64,000 nucleotides of DNA from Brevundimonas intermedia. Its GTDB lineage: Bacteria; Pseudomonadota; Alphaproteobacteria; Caulobacterales; Caulobacteraceae. The notes under the pieces are model-generated. The model saw only the letters and a list, made by a program, of their open reading frames with translations, did no database searches and had not been told where the DNA came from. The position numbers were made by a program, and so were the translations under genes. The stretch lies in contig NZ_SPVH01000002.1 in the NCBI RefSeq assembly GCF_004614235.1, positions 682,001 through 746,000 of the forward strand, written 5' to 3'. Shown in pieces: positions 28,067 through 36,637 of this stretch (position 1 is its first letter; every line of letters starts with the position of its first letter).

Positions 28067-28708
28067 ATGACTGATACTGTCGCAACACTCGCCGTCGAAC
28101 CCCGCCTGAACCGGCGCCAGGCCGCCAAGATCCGCACGCGACAAAAGGTTCTCGACGCCGCCCGTTCTCTGTTTGCAGAGCGCGGCTACGAGCCCGCCAC
28201 CATCCGCGACATCGCCAAGGGCGCAGGCATGTCCACCGGCGCCGTCTTCGCCAACTTCCAGGACAAGGCCGAACTGTTCGAGGCCGTCCTGACCGAGGAC
28301 ATGACGCGTCTGGCCGAAGTGGTCGAGGCCGCCGCCCCCAAGGGCGAGCCCGTCCGCCAGCGTCTCGTCACCGCCCTCAGCGCCGGCTACCACTCGTCGC
28401 TGGATCAACTGCCCCTGTTCCAGGCCATCGTCGCCCGGTCGTGGTTCCAGCCGCTGGCCGCCGAGATGCGCGCCCGCGCCGCGACCAAGAACCTGCTGCT
28501 CGCCATCGGCGGCATCCTGCAGGAGGCCGTGGCCAAGGGCGAACTGTCCAAGGACGCCGACAGCCGCCTGTTGGTCGAGCTGATCTGGGACGCCTATCTG
28601 TCGAACTATCGCCGCGCCGCCTATGACGAATGGGACGCGCAGGCCCTGTCGGACCACATGGGCAAGCAGATCGACGTGATCCTGGCCGGCGCCATCACCG
28701 CCAAATAG
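28067..28708 (+). CDS. TetR/AcrR-family transcriptional regulator
   Basis: 213 residues. The N-terminal helix-turn-helix spans about residues 25-72 (TRQKVLDAARSLFAERGYE, then TIRDIAKGAGMSTGAVFANF), and the C-terminal ligand domain is all helical. It stands alone, with a Kef-like gene upstream and Smr downstream on the other strand, so its target is not evident. A GGATGC/GCATCC hairpin (about 28019-28036) precedes the start. It is followed by a shared terminator. Confidence 0.88.
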   Translation: MTDTVATLAVEPRLNRRQAAKIRTRQKVLDAARSLFAERGYEPATIRDIAKGAGMSTGAVFANFQDKAELFEAVLTEDMTRLAEVVEAAAPKGEPVRQRLVTALSAGYHSSLDQLPLFQAIVARSWFQPLAAEMRARAATKNLLLAIGGILQEAVAKGELSKDADSRLLVELIWDAYLSNYRRAAYDEWDAQALSDHMGKQIDVILAGAITAK

Positions 28709-28729
28709 GCCGACGACAAATCGCTTTCG

Positions 28730-28767
28730 AAAAAGCCGGGTCCGCCAGCGCGGGTCCGGCCTTTTTC
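28730..28767. terminator. Terminator between TetR gene and smr
   Basis: AAAAAGCCGG ... CCGGCCTTTTT around an internal CGC/GCG stem. A and T runs on both sides allow termination of both convergent genes. Confidence 0.8.
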
Positions 28768-28773
28768 TTTGCG

Positions 28774-29355
28774 TCAGGTCCGACGTTTCAGGGTGACGTA
28801 GAAGGCCCCGTTTCCGCCGTGCCGCTGGTGGGCGACGGTGAAGCCCGACACCACGCCGCGCAGCGCGGGCGATTGCATCCATTCCCCGAAGGCCGAGCGG
28901 ATGACCCCGCCGCCCATCCGGCCCTGGCCGGTGATGACCAGCACCGCCCGCATCCCGCGCGCCTGGCATGAGGTCAAAAAGCCGCGAAGCTGATCCTCGG
29001 CCTCGAACCGGCCGAAGCCGTGCAGGTCGATGCGCGCCTCGATGGGGTCGCGTTCGCGCGACAGCCGCTGCTTGCGACGCGGCTCCAGATCCTCGGGCGC
29101 AGGCTTGGGGCGTGGGGGCGAAGGGCGTTTTTCGACCGGGGGCGCGGCGGCGACGCGTTTCGGCGACGACTTGGCCAGCGGACGCGCGCGCTCCACCGGT
29201 GTGACGACGATCTCGGGCGGGGTTTCGGCGCCGGGGGTGACGCGGGCGGCCTTGCGCGTCTTGGGCGTCGCCACCGATCCGGCGACGCGGGTCCAGATGC
29301 GACGGTCTTCGGGCGTCAGTCCGTTTTCGTCGCGGCTTGGACCCTTTCGCCTCAT
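28774..29355 (-). CDS. Smr-domain protein
   Basis: 193 residues. A Pro/Arg-rich, probably disordered N-terminal half is followed by a C-terminal Smr domain (about 107-193) with IDLHGFGRFEA and ITGQGRMGGGVIR. Smr domains are DNA- or RNA-nicking endonuclease folds; stand-alone alphaproteobacterial members are uncharacterised. The ATG overlaps the XRE stop by 4 bp, so it follows that gene in one transcript. Confidence 0.88.
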   Translation of the reverse strand: MRRKGPSRDENGLTPEDRRIWTRVAGSVATPKTRKAARVTPGAETPPEIVVTPVERARPLAKSSPKRVAAAPPVEKRPSPPRPKPAPEDLEPRRKQRLSRERDPIEARIDLHGFGRFEAEDQLRGFLTSCQARGMRAVLVITGQGRMGGGVIRSAFGEWMQSPALRGVVSGFTVAHQRHGGNGAFYVTLKRRT

Positions 29356-29591
29356 GCCTCGCCGTCATCCTCAATGACATCGCCCGGACCCGGTTCATGG
29401 GCCAAGAGGTCGCCGGGCTGGCAGTCCAGTTCGCGGCACAGGGCGTCCAGCGTCGAGAACCGCACCGCGCGCGCCTTGCCCGTCTTCAGGATCGACAGGT
29501 TCGCCACCGTCACCCCGACCCGGTCGGCGAGTTCGGTCAACGACATGCGGCGTTCCACTAGGACGCGGTCGAGCTGGACGCGGATGGCCAT
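29352..29591 (-). CDS. XRE-family transcriptional regulator (YozG-like)
   Basis: 79 residues, one Cro/C1 helix-turn-helix (about 8-65: SLTELADRVGVTVANLSILK, then FSTLDALCRELDCQPGDLL). This short type is typically encoded beside a DUF2975 membrane protein, as here (24 bp downstream of DUF2975). I infer autoregulation of the pair. Overlaps Smr by 4 bp. Confidence 0.88.
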   Translation of the reverse strand: MAIRVQLDRVLVERRMSLTELADRVGVTVANLSILKTGKARAVRFSTLDALCRELDCQPGDLLAHEPGPGDVIEDDGEA

Positions 29592-29615
29592 GCGGAAAGT
29601 CCTATTCGAAACGGC

Positions 29616-30254
29616 TCAGATCGTCAGTTCGGATTCGCGGCGCAGGCGCGCGCCCTCGCGGAACACCTCCGCCAGCACGAAGACGATGAGCACGGAAAAG
29701 ATCGGGGTCAGCAGTTCGCCGAAACCTTGTGGGTCCATGACGCCGGGCGCCAGTCGCTTGGCGACGAAGCCTTGCGCCACCCAGACGCCGCCGGTCACGA
29801 CCGCCAGCGTCAGACCGATCTGGCGCAGACGGCGCACATTGTCGGGCTGGAACGGATCGCCCATGGTCAGGGTGCGGATGATGCGGCGCAGGCTGCGCAG
29901 GATCAGCATGAAGCCGCCGAAATAGGCCGTCGCAGCGCCCAGGCCGAACAGCAGCAGGGTGCGCGTCAGCGGCAGTTGCTTGCCGCCGGAATCCCCGCTC
30001 ACGGTGATGTTCACATTGTCCAGGGGAATGAAGATCGCGGCGATGACCAGCAGCAGCAGAAAGCCGGTGATCAGCCACAGCAGGATATAGGCGACGTCCA
30101 GCACCACCTTCAGCACGCTGGACACCGAACCTGGTCCCATCGCTTTGAACGGGGCCCTGAATGGGACTTTGAAAGGAATGCGCAGGGCGTTCAGCCCCTT
30201 CAGGGCGCTTGCCTCGCCTCGCTTCAGCGGATTTGGCGGCGTCGGCAGGCGCAT
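29616..30254 (-). CDS. DUF2975 membrane protein
   Basis: 212 residues with four predicted membrane segments (about 48-75, 100-122, 148-168, 180-200). The family is paired with small XRE regulators in many bacteria. The basic, amphipathic N-terminal 40 residues are less family-like, so a downstream start is possible. Function unknown; the arrangement hints at a sensor and regulator pair. Confidence 0.82.
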   Translation of the reverse strand: MRLPTPPNPLKRGEASALKGLNALRIPFKVPFRAPFKAMGPGSVSSVLKVVLDVAYILLWLITGFLLLLVIAAIFIPLDNVNITVSGDSGGKQLPLTRTLLLFGLGAATAYFGGFMLILRSLRRIIRTLTMGDPFQPDNVRRLRQIGLTLAVVTGGVWVAQGFVAKRLAPGVMDPQGFGELLTPIFSVLIVFVLAEVFREGARLRRESELTI

Positions 30255-30383
30255 GGTCTTTCTGATCTCAGGCCGGGGAAGGCGGGGCGATGGCCACGCG
30301 GGGTCCGGCGAACCCGCGCGCGGCTCTATACATCGCGGTCTTCATACAGGTCGTCAAAGCTCTCTTGATCGAAAAAGGCTAGA

Positions 30384-30500
30384 TCAGAAGCCTTGGAACA
30401 GAATGACGACCAGGGCGGTCGGCAGGGCGGCGATCAGAACGGTGCTGACAAAAGCAGCGCCGACCTTGTCGAGCCACATCGAGACGTTCATCGTGTGCAT
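30384..30500 (-). CDS. Unannotated 38-residue membrane miniprotein
   Basis: ATG 30500 preceded by GGAG 8 bp upstream; TGA at 30384-30386. The sequence starts MHTMNVSMWLDKVG and then has a hydrophobic segment of about 22 residues (AAFVSTVLIAALPTALVVILF) before a short QGF end. This is a complete single-pass membrane miniprotein with normal codon use. It lies 129 bp upstream of the DUF2975 gene on the same strand, in an unusually AT-rich gap. Confidence 0.65.
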   Translation of the reverse strand: MHTMNVSMWLDKVGAAFVSTVLIAALPTALVVILFQGF

Positions 30501-30650
30501 GGTATTTCTCCGTCTTTCCTGTTTGGGCGATTATCGCCCTTTGCATTTTTTAATCGCATGATCGTTTCCGTTTTCGCGGAAGGCATGAACGTTGCGACCT
30601 CGTTCCTGACGATCAATAGATAGGCCGTGCGGACGGAAAAGGCACGTTAC

Positions 30651-30667
30651 ATATCGTTTAACGATAT
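30651..30667. promoter_or_regulatory. 17-bp perfect palindrome, candidate operator
   Basis: ATATCGTT-T-AACGATAT, arms of 8 with a single central base, in an AT-rich 200-bp gap between the 38-residue gene (minus) and rdgB (plus). Perfect palindromes of this length in a 67% GC genome are unlikely by chance. Which regulator binds is unknown; the shape would suit a winged-helix dimer. Confidence 0.5.
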
Positions 30668-30707
30668 TAAACTTTGGCAATAGACTGTTTCAGGGGCGTG
30701 ATCGTCG

Positions 30708-31310
30708 ATGAATCTCAAGCTTATCAAGGGGATGCGGCTCGTCGTCGCGACTCATAACCCCGGCAAGGTCCCGGAAATCTCGGCGCTGCTGGGCGGAAAT
30801 TACGAGATCGTCACCGCAGGCCAGTTGAATCTGCCCGAGCCGGACGAGACCGAGACCACTTTCGCCGGCAACGCCATGCTGAAGGCCCGCCATGCGGCCC
30901 AGCTGTCGGGCGAGGTTTCGCTGGCCGACGACTCCGGCCTGTCGGTCGCGGCCCTGGACGGGGCGCCGGGCATCTTCTCCGCGCGCTGGGCCGGACCGGG
31001 CAAGGATTTCGCCGTCGCCATGAAGAAGGTCGAGGACCGGCTGGAAGAGATCGGCGCGACCGACCGCACCGCCTGGTTCACCTCCGCCTTGGCCGTCGCC
31101 TGGCCGGACGGCCCCTGCGTGGTGGTCGAGGGCGAGGTCCACGGCCAGCTGACCTTCCCGCCGCGCGGCGACCGGGGCTTCGGCTACGACCCTCTCTTCA
31201 TTCCCCACGGCGTCGACCTGACCTTCGGCGAGATGGAGCCGCAGGCCAAGGACGCCATCAGCCACCGCACCCGCGCCTTCGCCAAGTTGAAGGCCGCCCT
31301 GATTGACTGA
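30708..31310 (+). CDS. rdgB: Non-canonical purine NTP pyrophosphatase (RdgB/HAM1)
   Basis: 200 residues. It hydrolyses dITP, ITP and XTP to monophosphates, keeping deaminated purines out of nucleic acids. Signatures are VVATHNPGKV near residue 12, TFAGNAMLKA near 50, LADDSGLSV with the catalytic Asp near 76, and GFGYDPLF near 158. hemW starts 8 bp before its end, so the two overlap. Confidence 0.94.
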   Translation: MNLKLIKGMRLVVATHNPGKVPEISALLGGNYEIVTAGQLNLPEPDETETTFAGNAMLKARHAAQLSGEVSLADDSGLSVAALDGAPGIFSARWAGPGKDFAVAMKKVEDRLEEIGATDRTAWFTSALAVAWPDGPCVVVEGEVHGQLTFPPRGDRGFGYDPLFIPHGVDLTFGEMEPQAKDAISHRTRAFAKLKAALID

Positions 31311-32463
31311 TCCGCTCGATCCAGGGACCGACATCGGCCTCTACGTCCACTGGCCGTATTGCGCGCGTATCTGCCCCTATTGCGACTTCAACGTCGTGCG
31401 CGACCGGGGGCGAGGCGAGGAACAGGCCGGGCTGGTCGAGGCGATCCTGGCCGATCTGCGCGCCCAGAGGGTTCTGACCGGCCCGCGACGACTGGCGTCG
31501 ATCTTCTTCGGCGGGGGCACGCCGTCGCTGATGGCGCCCCAGGCCGTCGCCCGCATCGTGGCGGCGGCGCGCGACCTGTTCCCGCCCGCCGGTGAGATCG
31601 AGATCACGCTGGAGGCCAATCCCACCGACGCCGAGGCCGGCCGGTTCGCCGCCCTGGCCGACGCCGGGATCAATCGCCTGTCGATGGGGGTGCAAGCGCT
31701 GGACGACGCCGCCCTGCGCTTTCTCGGTCGCGACCATTCTGCGGCCGAGGCTCTGCGCGCGGTCGATCTGGCCCGTCGGGCCTTCGACCGCCTGTCTATC
31801 GACCTGATCTACGCCCGCCCGGACCAGACGCCCAAAGACTGGGCCGGAGAACTGACGGCGTCGCTGGCGCTCGGGTTCGAACACGTCTCGCCCTATCAGC
31901 TGACCATAGAGCCAACGACCGCCTTCGGCCGGGCCTTCGCACGCGGAACCCTGACGCCCCCGGACGAGGACCGCGCCGCCTCTCTTTATGAAACCACCCA
32001 GGCCGTGCTCTCGGCCGCCGGCTTCGACGCCTATGAGGTGTCCAACCATGCGCGCGGCCCAGCCGCCCGGTCATCGCACAACCTGCATGTCTGGCGCGGC
32101 GGCGATTATCTGGGTCTCGGCCCCGGTGCCCACGGCCGCCTGACGCTGGACGGCGTCAGGACCGCGACCGTCGCCCATCGCCGCATCGCCGACTATGTCG
32201 TGGGGGTATCGGCCGGCACGCCCTGGTCCGACCGCGACGCCCAGAGCCCAGCCGATGCGGCCGAGGAACGGTTCCTGCTGGCCCTTCGCACCACAGAGGG
32301 CGCGCCCGTGGGCCTGCTCTCGGCTCTGGAGCTGTCGCCGGATCGCGCGCCGGTCGCGGACCTGATCGCCGACGGCTTCCTGATGCTGCAAGACGACCGG
32401 CTGATCGCCACCGCACGCGGCCGTCCGGTGCTGGACGGGGTTCTGAAGGCGCTGCTGACCTAG
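31303..32463 (+). CDS. hemW: Radical SAM heme chaperone HemW
   Basis: 386 residues. Radical SAM protein that binds heme and a [4Fe-4S] cluster and delivers heme to respiratory enzymes; formerly annotated as HemN-like. The CxxxCxxC cluster motif is CARICPYC near residue 22, and FFGGGTPSLM and the SMGVQ segments are typical. The plausible start is TTG 31303, which overlaps the rdgB stop; no ATG or GTG is nearby. Its stop TAG shares CTAG with the convergent stop of the MprF-like gene. Confidence 0.9.
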   Translation: MTDPLDPGTDIGLYVHWPYCARICPYCDFNVVRDRGRGEEQAGLVEAILADLRAQRVLTGPRRLASIFFGGGTPSLMAPQAVARIVAAARDLFPPAGEIEITLEANPTDAEAGRFAALADAGINRLSMGVQALDDAALRFLGRDHSAAEALRAVDLARRAFDRLSIDLIYARPDQTPKDWAGELTASLALGFEHVSPYQLTIEPTTAFGRAFARGTLTPPDEDRAASLYETTQAVLSAAGFDAYEVSNHARGPAARSSHNLHVWRGGDYLGLGPGAHGRLTLDGVRTATVAHRRIADYVVGVSAGTPWSDRDAQSPADAAEERFLLALRTTEGAPVGLLSALELSPDRAPVADLIADGFLMLQDDRLIATARGRPVLDGVLKALLT

Positions 32464-34148
32464 CCCTTCCTCAGACCCAGCATCCCCAGCCAGCCACCGC
32501 TGGTCAGAAGCGCCACGTCCAGAAGCGCCAGCGGCAGGGGCGTGGACACGGGGGCGGCGATGAAGCGTGAACGCCAGTCCGGCCCGAACTTGCCCTTGTA
32601 ACTGCGCAAGCCCTGGAAGCCGTAAAGCGCCCCGCCTTCCTCGAATACCAGGGCGCCGACACGCGCGAAGACAGGGGCGATACGGCGATCCTCCAGGCCC
32701 GCCAGCGGCGCCATCCCCAGGTCGAAACTGGCCAGGCCTTCCGCCTTGGCCCACTGGGCGCAGCGGATGAACAGATAGTCCATCACCCCGTGCGGCGCGT
32801 CAGGCCTGTGGCGCATCAGATCGACCGCCGCCTCATCCGGCGAGGTCAAAAGATTGGCGAAGGCCACGATCCGCCCGCCCTCTCGCACCACGGCCAGCGG
32901 CGTCAGGTCCAGATAGGCGGCATCGAACCGACCCATGGAGAAAGACTTTTCAGACCCCTCGTGCATGGCCAGCCAGGCGTCCGAAATCTCGCGCAGCTCG
33001 TCGGCGATGGATCCGGCCGAGCCGGGCGGCAGCACCTCGAACGACGACCCTTCGCGTTCGGCGCGATTGACGGCCGTGCGCAGGTTCTGCTTGCCCTTGC
33101 CCTCGATGGAGAATTTGTCGGCCTCGATCACCGCCGTCTCGCCGACCTTGCGCACCGCCAGCCCCATCGTCGCCAGATCACCCAGAATATCCTCGCTGAC
33201 GGAATAGAAGACCGCAGCGCCGCCATAGCTGTCGGCCATCTCGGCGAACGACCACAGCAGTTCACGACGCTCGCTCTTCAGGCCTGCCGGTTCGCCCATG
33301 GTGATCCAGCGTCGCCCGCGCACGCGATAGGCCAAAAAGCTCGCCCCCGACGGGCTGAACATCAGGGCCTTGTCGCCCAGCATGGCCAGCCAGGCCTCGG
33401 GCGTGGCCGAATCCGCCGCCTTGAGCGCCGCCGTCGCGCGTTCGATGTCGGCGGCGCTGGCCGGGCCGTGATTGTGTGCGCCCGGCGAACTCAGCAAGGA
33501 GCGCCCGGCCACGACCAGCGTCAGGATCGCCAGCACCAGCCCCGCGCGCAGGAAGCCCGATGCCTGGCGATCGCTGAGGAAACGCCACCACAGTTCGTCA
33601 TTATAGGCCACGTCGCGATAAGCGAAGAAGCCCAGCCACAGCATGGCCGCCACCACCGCCGTCAGCAGCAGCAGCCAGCTGGGCCGCAGCGGCTCGCTCA
33701 ACCTCGACCGACGATTGAAGGCCGACCGGCAGGGCGCCAGCAGGGCCGCGACCATCACGAGATTGATCGCCTGCTGCCAATCCAGCCCCTTCAGTATGGA
33801 GAACACCGCCCCCATCCCCAGCACCAGCAGAGCCGCCCAATAGGCGCCGCGCCGACGCCGCCACAGCCCCGCTGACAACAACAGCAACAGGAAGCCGGCG
33901 ATGCTGGCGACGAAGTGGGACAGGTCGATCAGAATCGGAGACACGACCCCGGTCAGCCGACGCAGCCGGTCGTCGAACTCGGGCGTCACCGCCGTCACCA
34001 GCATCAAGGCCCCGGCCACGAACGCCACGATGGCGAAGATCTGCGGCGTCAGCTCATAGGCCAGGCCCAGAAGACGGCGGATCAAACCTGAAGCGTGCTT
34101 GGGTCGGCTGGACAAGCGTGGCCTTTCGAATCGTGATTGCCCGAACAT
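32460..34148 (-). CDS. Phosphatidylglycerol lysyltransferase-domain (MprF-like/DUF2156) protein
   Basis: About 562 residues from ATG 34148 (34187 is an alternative). The N-terminal third has about six membrane segments. The C-terminal GNAT-like DUF2156 domain (from about residue 235) resembles the aminoacyl-phosphatidylglycerol synthase part of MprF, with FSMGRFDAAYLD and PHGVMDYLFIRCAQWAK. The full flippase-plus-synthase MprF has more membrane segments, so this shorter form may only transfer an amino acid to lipid or have another acceptor. Confidence 0.82.
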   Translation of the reverse strand: MFGQSRFERPRLSSRPKHASGLIRRLLGLAYELTPQIFAIVAFVAGALMLVTAVTPEFDDRLRRLTGVVSPILIDLSHFVASIAGFLLLLLSAGLWRRRRGAYWAALLVLGMGAVFSILKGLDWQQAINLVMVAALLAPCRSAFNRRSRLSEPLRPSWLLLLTAVVAAMLWLGFFAYRDVAYNDELWWRFLSDRQASGFLRAGLVLAILTLVVAGRSLLSSPGAHNHGPASAADIERATAALKAADSATPEAWLAMLGDKALMFSPSGASFLAYRVRGRRWITMGEPAGLKSERRELLWSFAEMADSYGGAAVFYSVSEDILGDLATMGLAVRKVGETAVIEADKFSIEGKGKQNLRTAVNRAEREGSSFEVLPPGSAGSIADELREISDAWLAMHEGSEKSFSMGRFDAAYLDLTPLAVVREGGRIVAFANLLTSPDEAAVDLMRHRPDAPHGVMDYLFIRCAQWAKAEGLASFDLGMAPLAGLEDRRIAPVFARVGALVFEEGGALYGFQGLRSYKGKFGPDWRSRFIAAPVSTPLPLALLDVALLTSGGWLGMLGLRKG

Positions 34149-34270
34149 AGACCAAGAATCGTCCAACCGGGGCGCTCCCAAGGTCATTTCTGGGCAGGTG
34201 AAACAATCCGTAACGTGGGGAGTATATTGCGGTGCGGGCGTCGGGCTCGCGTAACCGGGGACGTTCTCCC

Positions 34271-34768
34271 ATGACCATCAAGACTGTTCTTCTGGCCGGC
34301 GCTGCCGCCGCCTTCATGACCGCCGCGCCGGCTATGGCGCAAGAAACCACGCCCGCTCCGGCTGCTGCGCCTGCCGCCGCTGCGTCCTCGCAGCAATCGC
34401 TCTCGCTCAACCCCGGTTCGAGCGTCGCAGGTCCTGACGGCGAACTGGGCAAGCTGGAAGGCGTTCAGTCCAATGCCGAAGGCAAGCAAGAGCTCACCGT
34501 TCGCGGCGCAGACGGCCAGCTTCGCGCCGTGCCGCTGAGCGGCATTCGCCAGGAAGGCACCGGCGTGGTCGTCGCCTACACCAAGGCCGAGTTTGACGCC
34601 GCCGCTCCGATCGCCGGCGCACCGCCTGCTCCGGCCGCCACCCCGGCACCGGCTCCGACTTCGGACCCGATGGCCGCGCCGACCACGGAACCGACCGACC
34701 CGGCGATGACCGAGCCGGCGACCCCCGCTCCGGATGCGGCGACCCCGGCTCCGACCGAGCCGCAGTAA
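34271..34768 (+). CDS. Secreted Ala/Pro/Thr-rich protein
   Basis: 165 residues from ATG 34271. A signal peptide (TIKTVLLAGAAAAFMTAAPAMAQ) is followed by a short folded middle (about 45-110, with LGKLEGVQSNAEGKQELTVRG) and a repetitive Pro/Ala/Thr tail (about 115-165) of APTTEPTDP-like units, probably disordered. Likely periplasmic. The middle could be a small PRC-barrel-like beta domain (Leu, Val-Arg-Gly, Ile-Arg pattern), but I am not sure. Confidence 0.75.
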   Translation: MTIKTVLLAGAAAAFMTAAPAMAQETTPAPAAAPAAAASSQQSLSLNPGSSVAGPDGELGKLEGVQSNAEGKQELTVRGADGQLRAVPLSGIRQEGTGVVVAYTKAEFDAAAPIAGAPPAPAATPAPAPTSDPMAAPTTEPTDPAMTEPATPAPDAATPAPTEPQ

Positions 34769-34795
34769 AACAGCCCTTCAAGGTTGAATGATGAA

Positions 34796-34825
34796 GGGCG
34801 GTCGGGTTTCCCGACCGCCCTTTCG
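34796..34825 (+). terminator. Terminator of the secreted protein gene
   Basis: Perfect 11-bp stem GGGCGGTCGGG / CCCGACCGCCC with a 3-base loop, then TTTCGTTT. Confidence 0.85.
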
Positions 34826-34857
34826 TTTGCCTGCAATCGATCAACGACATCGCGCAG

Positions 34858-34888
34858 CAAAAAGGGCGGTTCTTTCGAACCGCCCTCT
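34858..34888 (-). terminator. Terminator of the GlsB gene
   Basis: Stem GGGCGGTTC / GAACCGCCC with a TTTC-type loop; on the minus strand it ends in a run of T (A-run at 34859-34863). A second hairpin placed tail to tail with the one at 34796, each serving one of the convergent genes. Confidence 0.8.
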
Positions 34889-34910
34889 TCGTCTTCAGCC
34901 TATTGCCGGA

Positions 34911-35165
34911 TCAAGCGCGACGCTTGACCAGTCCCAGCAGGAACAGCAGCAGGCAGGCGCCAAGGAACGCCACGATCAGGGTGACGAAGTTGAAGCCGCC
35001 GACCGGCGTGCCGAAGATGTTGTTGGAGATGAAGCCACCGAGCAGAGCGCCGATGACGCCGACGATCAGATTCGTCAGCAGGCCGTGATTACGACCCATG
35101 ACCTTTTCAGCCAACCAGCCGGCGACGATGCCGATGACGAGCCAACCAATGATTCCCAAACCCAT
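34911..35165 (-). CDS. GlsB/YeaQ/YmgE-family small membrane protein
   Basis: 84 residues, ATG 35165 with AAGGAAGGAA upstream. Three membrane helices typical of this stress-linked transglycosylase-associated family (GIIGWLVIGIVAGWLAEKVMG, then LIVGVIGALLGGFI, then the C-terminal helix). No enzyme activity is established for the family. The leader contains a clear AAGCTGCA/TGCAGCTC hairpin at about 35193-35214. Confidence 0.9.
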   Translation of the reverse strand: MGLGIIGWLVIGIVAGWLAEKVMGRNHGLLTNLIVGVIGALLGGFISNNIFGTPVGGFNFVTLIVAFLGACLLLFLLGLVKRRA

Positions 35166-35353
35166 GCTGTGGTTCCTTCCTTTAAAAGCCAAGCTGCACC
35201 AGTAAATGCAGCTCGGGCCATACGGTTGCGTCGTCTCTTCACGTTCGCCGCAATATCGCCGAACTCGCCTTGGACGCGATCCGGCACGACGATTGCCCCC
35301 ATCGACGTGTGTCGTCCCGCATCGGGACAGACGTTGAGACGAGGATAACGGCC

Positions 35354-35731
35354 ATGGCCGCCGACATCGACCTGCATTTGGGCCGCCGCCTGCGTCGGCG
35401 CCGGCGTTTGATGGGCTTGACCCAGCAGCAGCTGGCCGTCCAGGTCGGCATCCGCTTTCAGCAGATCCAGAAATACGAATGCGGCGCCAACCGCATCTCG
35501 GCCGCCCGCCTGTGGCAGTTGTCCGAGGCTCTGGAAACGCCCGTCGCCTATTTCTACGACGGTCTCGCCGAAGCGATGGAGAACGACGCGGCACCGCCCA
35601 AGGGCGGCGAGGTCTTCTCGCGCAAGGAGACCCTGGACCTGATCCAGGCCTATTATCAACTGGACGAACGGCCCCGCCGTCGCCTGCTGGACCTAGCCAA
35701 GTCCCTCCACACGGATGTAGCCCCAGCCTAA
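35354..35731 (+). CDS. XRE-family transcriptional regulator
   Basis: 125 residues from ATG 35354. An N-terminal Arg-rich cap (LGRRLRRRRRLMG) leads into a Cro/C1 helix-turn-helix (about 20-70: TQQQLAVQVGIRFQQIQKYE, then AARLWQLSEALETPVAYFYDG). This form is widespread in alphaproteobacteria and some members bind cell-cycle or motility promoters. The C-terminal third has a basic helix (DERPRRRLLDLAKSL). It is upstream of hisN, 47 bp away, with no sign that they share a role. Confidence 0.88.
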   Translation: MAADIDLHLGRRLRRRRRLMGLTQQQLAVQVGIRFQQIQKYECGANRISAARLWQLSEALETPVAYFYDGLAEAMENDAAPPKGGEVFSRKETLDLIQAYYQLDERPRRRLLDLAKSLHTDVAPA

Positions 35732-35778
35732 GACGAGCAGGGGCGCCCAAGCCGGCGAAAGCACGGTAAGGGAGCCTC

Positions 35779-36564
35779 ATGACCGAATATGAAGCCTTCG
35801 CCATCGAACTGGCGCACGAAGCCGCGCGCGTCACCCTGCCCTTCTTTCGCTCGGACATCGGGCATGAGGACAAGGGCGGCGCCGCCGGTTTCGATCCGGT
35901 CACCGAGGCCGACAAACAGGCCGAGGCCGCCATCCGCCGCCTGATCGCCGCCCGTTATCCCGACCATGGCGTCATCGGCGAGGAATACGGTCAGGACCGA
36001 CCCGACGCCGAACACGTCTGGGTGCTGGACCCCATCGACGGCACCCGCGCCTTCATCTCGGGCCTGCCGCTGTGGACCACCCTGATCGCCCTACGCCAGG
36101 AGGCGCGCCCCACGGTCGGCGTCATCGCCCAGCCCTATCTGGACGAGATCTTCATCGGCGGCCCGTCAGGCGCGCGGCTGTTGCGCGGCGAGACCGAGAC
36201 GCCGCTGGCGGTGCGGGCCTGCGAGAAACTGACCGACGCCGTCATCTCGACCACCGACCCCGACATCTTCAACGGCGCCGAACTGGGCGCCTGGACCCAG
36301 GTCCGCGCCACCGCCCGCCTGGCCCGCCTGGGCTGCGACGCCTATGCCTATGCGATGGTGGCGGCCGGCAAGATGGACCTGGTCGCCGAGACCAGCCTGA
36401 AAACTTGGGACTGGTCCGCCCTGGTCCCCGTCATTGAGGCCGCCGGCGGCAAGGTCGTCAACTGGCGCGGCGCGGCGCCGGACGACAACGGCCAGATCCT
36501 CGCCGTCGGCGACGCCCGCCTGATCGATCAGGCCCTGGTGACCCTGAGACGCGCAGCGGTCTGA
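35779..36564 (+). CDS. hisN: Histidinol-phosphatase, inositol-monophosphatase fold (HisN-type)
   Basis: 261 residues. The Mg2+-dependent FIG-fold phosphatase has metal motifs EEYG near residue 71, DPIDGTRAFISG near 84-95 and the C-terminal KTWDWSALVPV near 212 with the last metal Asp. The DPIDGTRAF form with EEYG is typical of HisN histidinol-phosphate phosphatases rather than SuhB. It catalyses the penultimate step of histidine biosynthesis. No other his gene is here except hisS. Confidence 0.87.
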   Translation: MTEYEAFAIELAHEAARVTLPFFRSDIGHEDKGGAAGFDPVTEADKQAEAAIRRLIAARYPDHGVIGEEYGQDRPDAEHVWVLDPIDGTRAFISGLPLWTTLIALRQEARPTVGVIAQPYLDEIFIGGPSGARLLRGETETPLAVRACEKLTDAVISTTDPDIFNGAELGAWTQVRATARLARLGCDAYAYAMVAAGKMDLVAETSLKTWDWSALVPVIEAAGGKVVNWRGAAPDDNGQILAVGDARLIDQALVTLRRAAV

Positions 36565-36637
36565 GCACCTCGACTGGCGCATATTGACGCAGGTCGCGAG
36601 ACGGCGTCAGGGTGCTCTCAGTTAGGGAACGATTTTG

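Noticed and set aside
30270..30345. A 25-codon frame on the minus strand beside the 38-residue gene
   Set aside because: No ribosome site and composition of random GC-rich sequence, so not listed as a gene.
36563..36617. GAGCACC/GGTGCTC inverted repeat after hisN as a terminator
   Set aside because: Arms are 41 bp apart and no T-run follows; likely coincidence.
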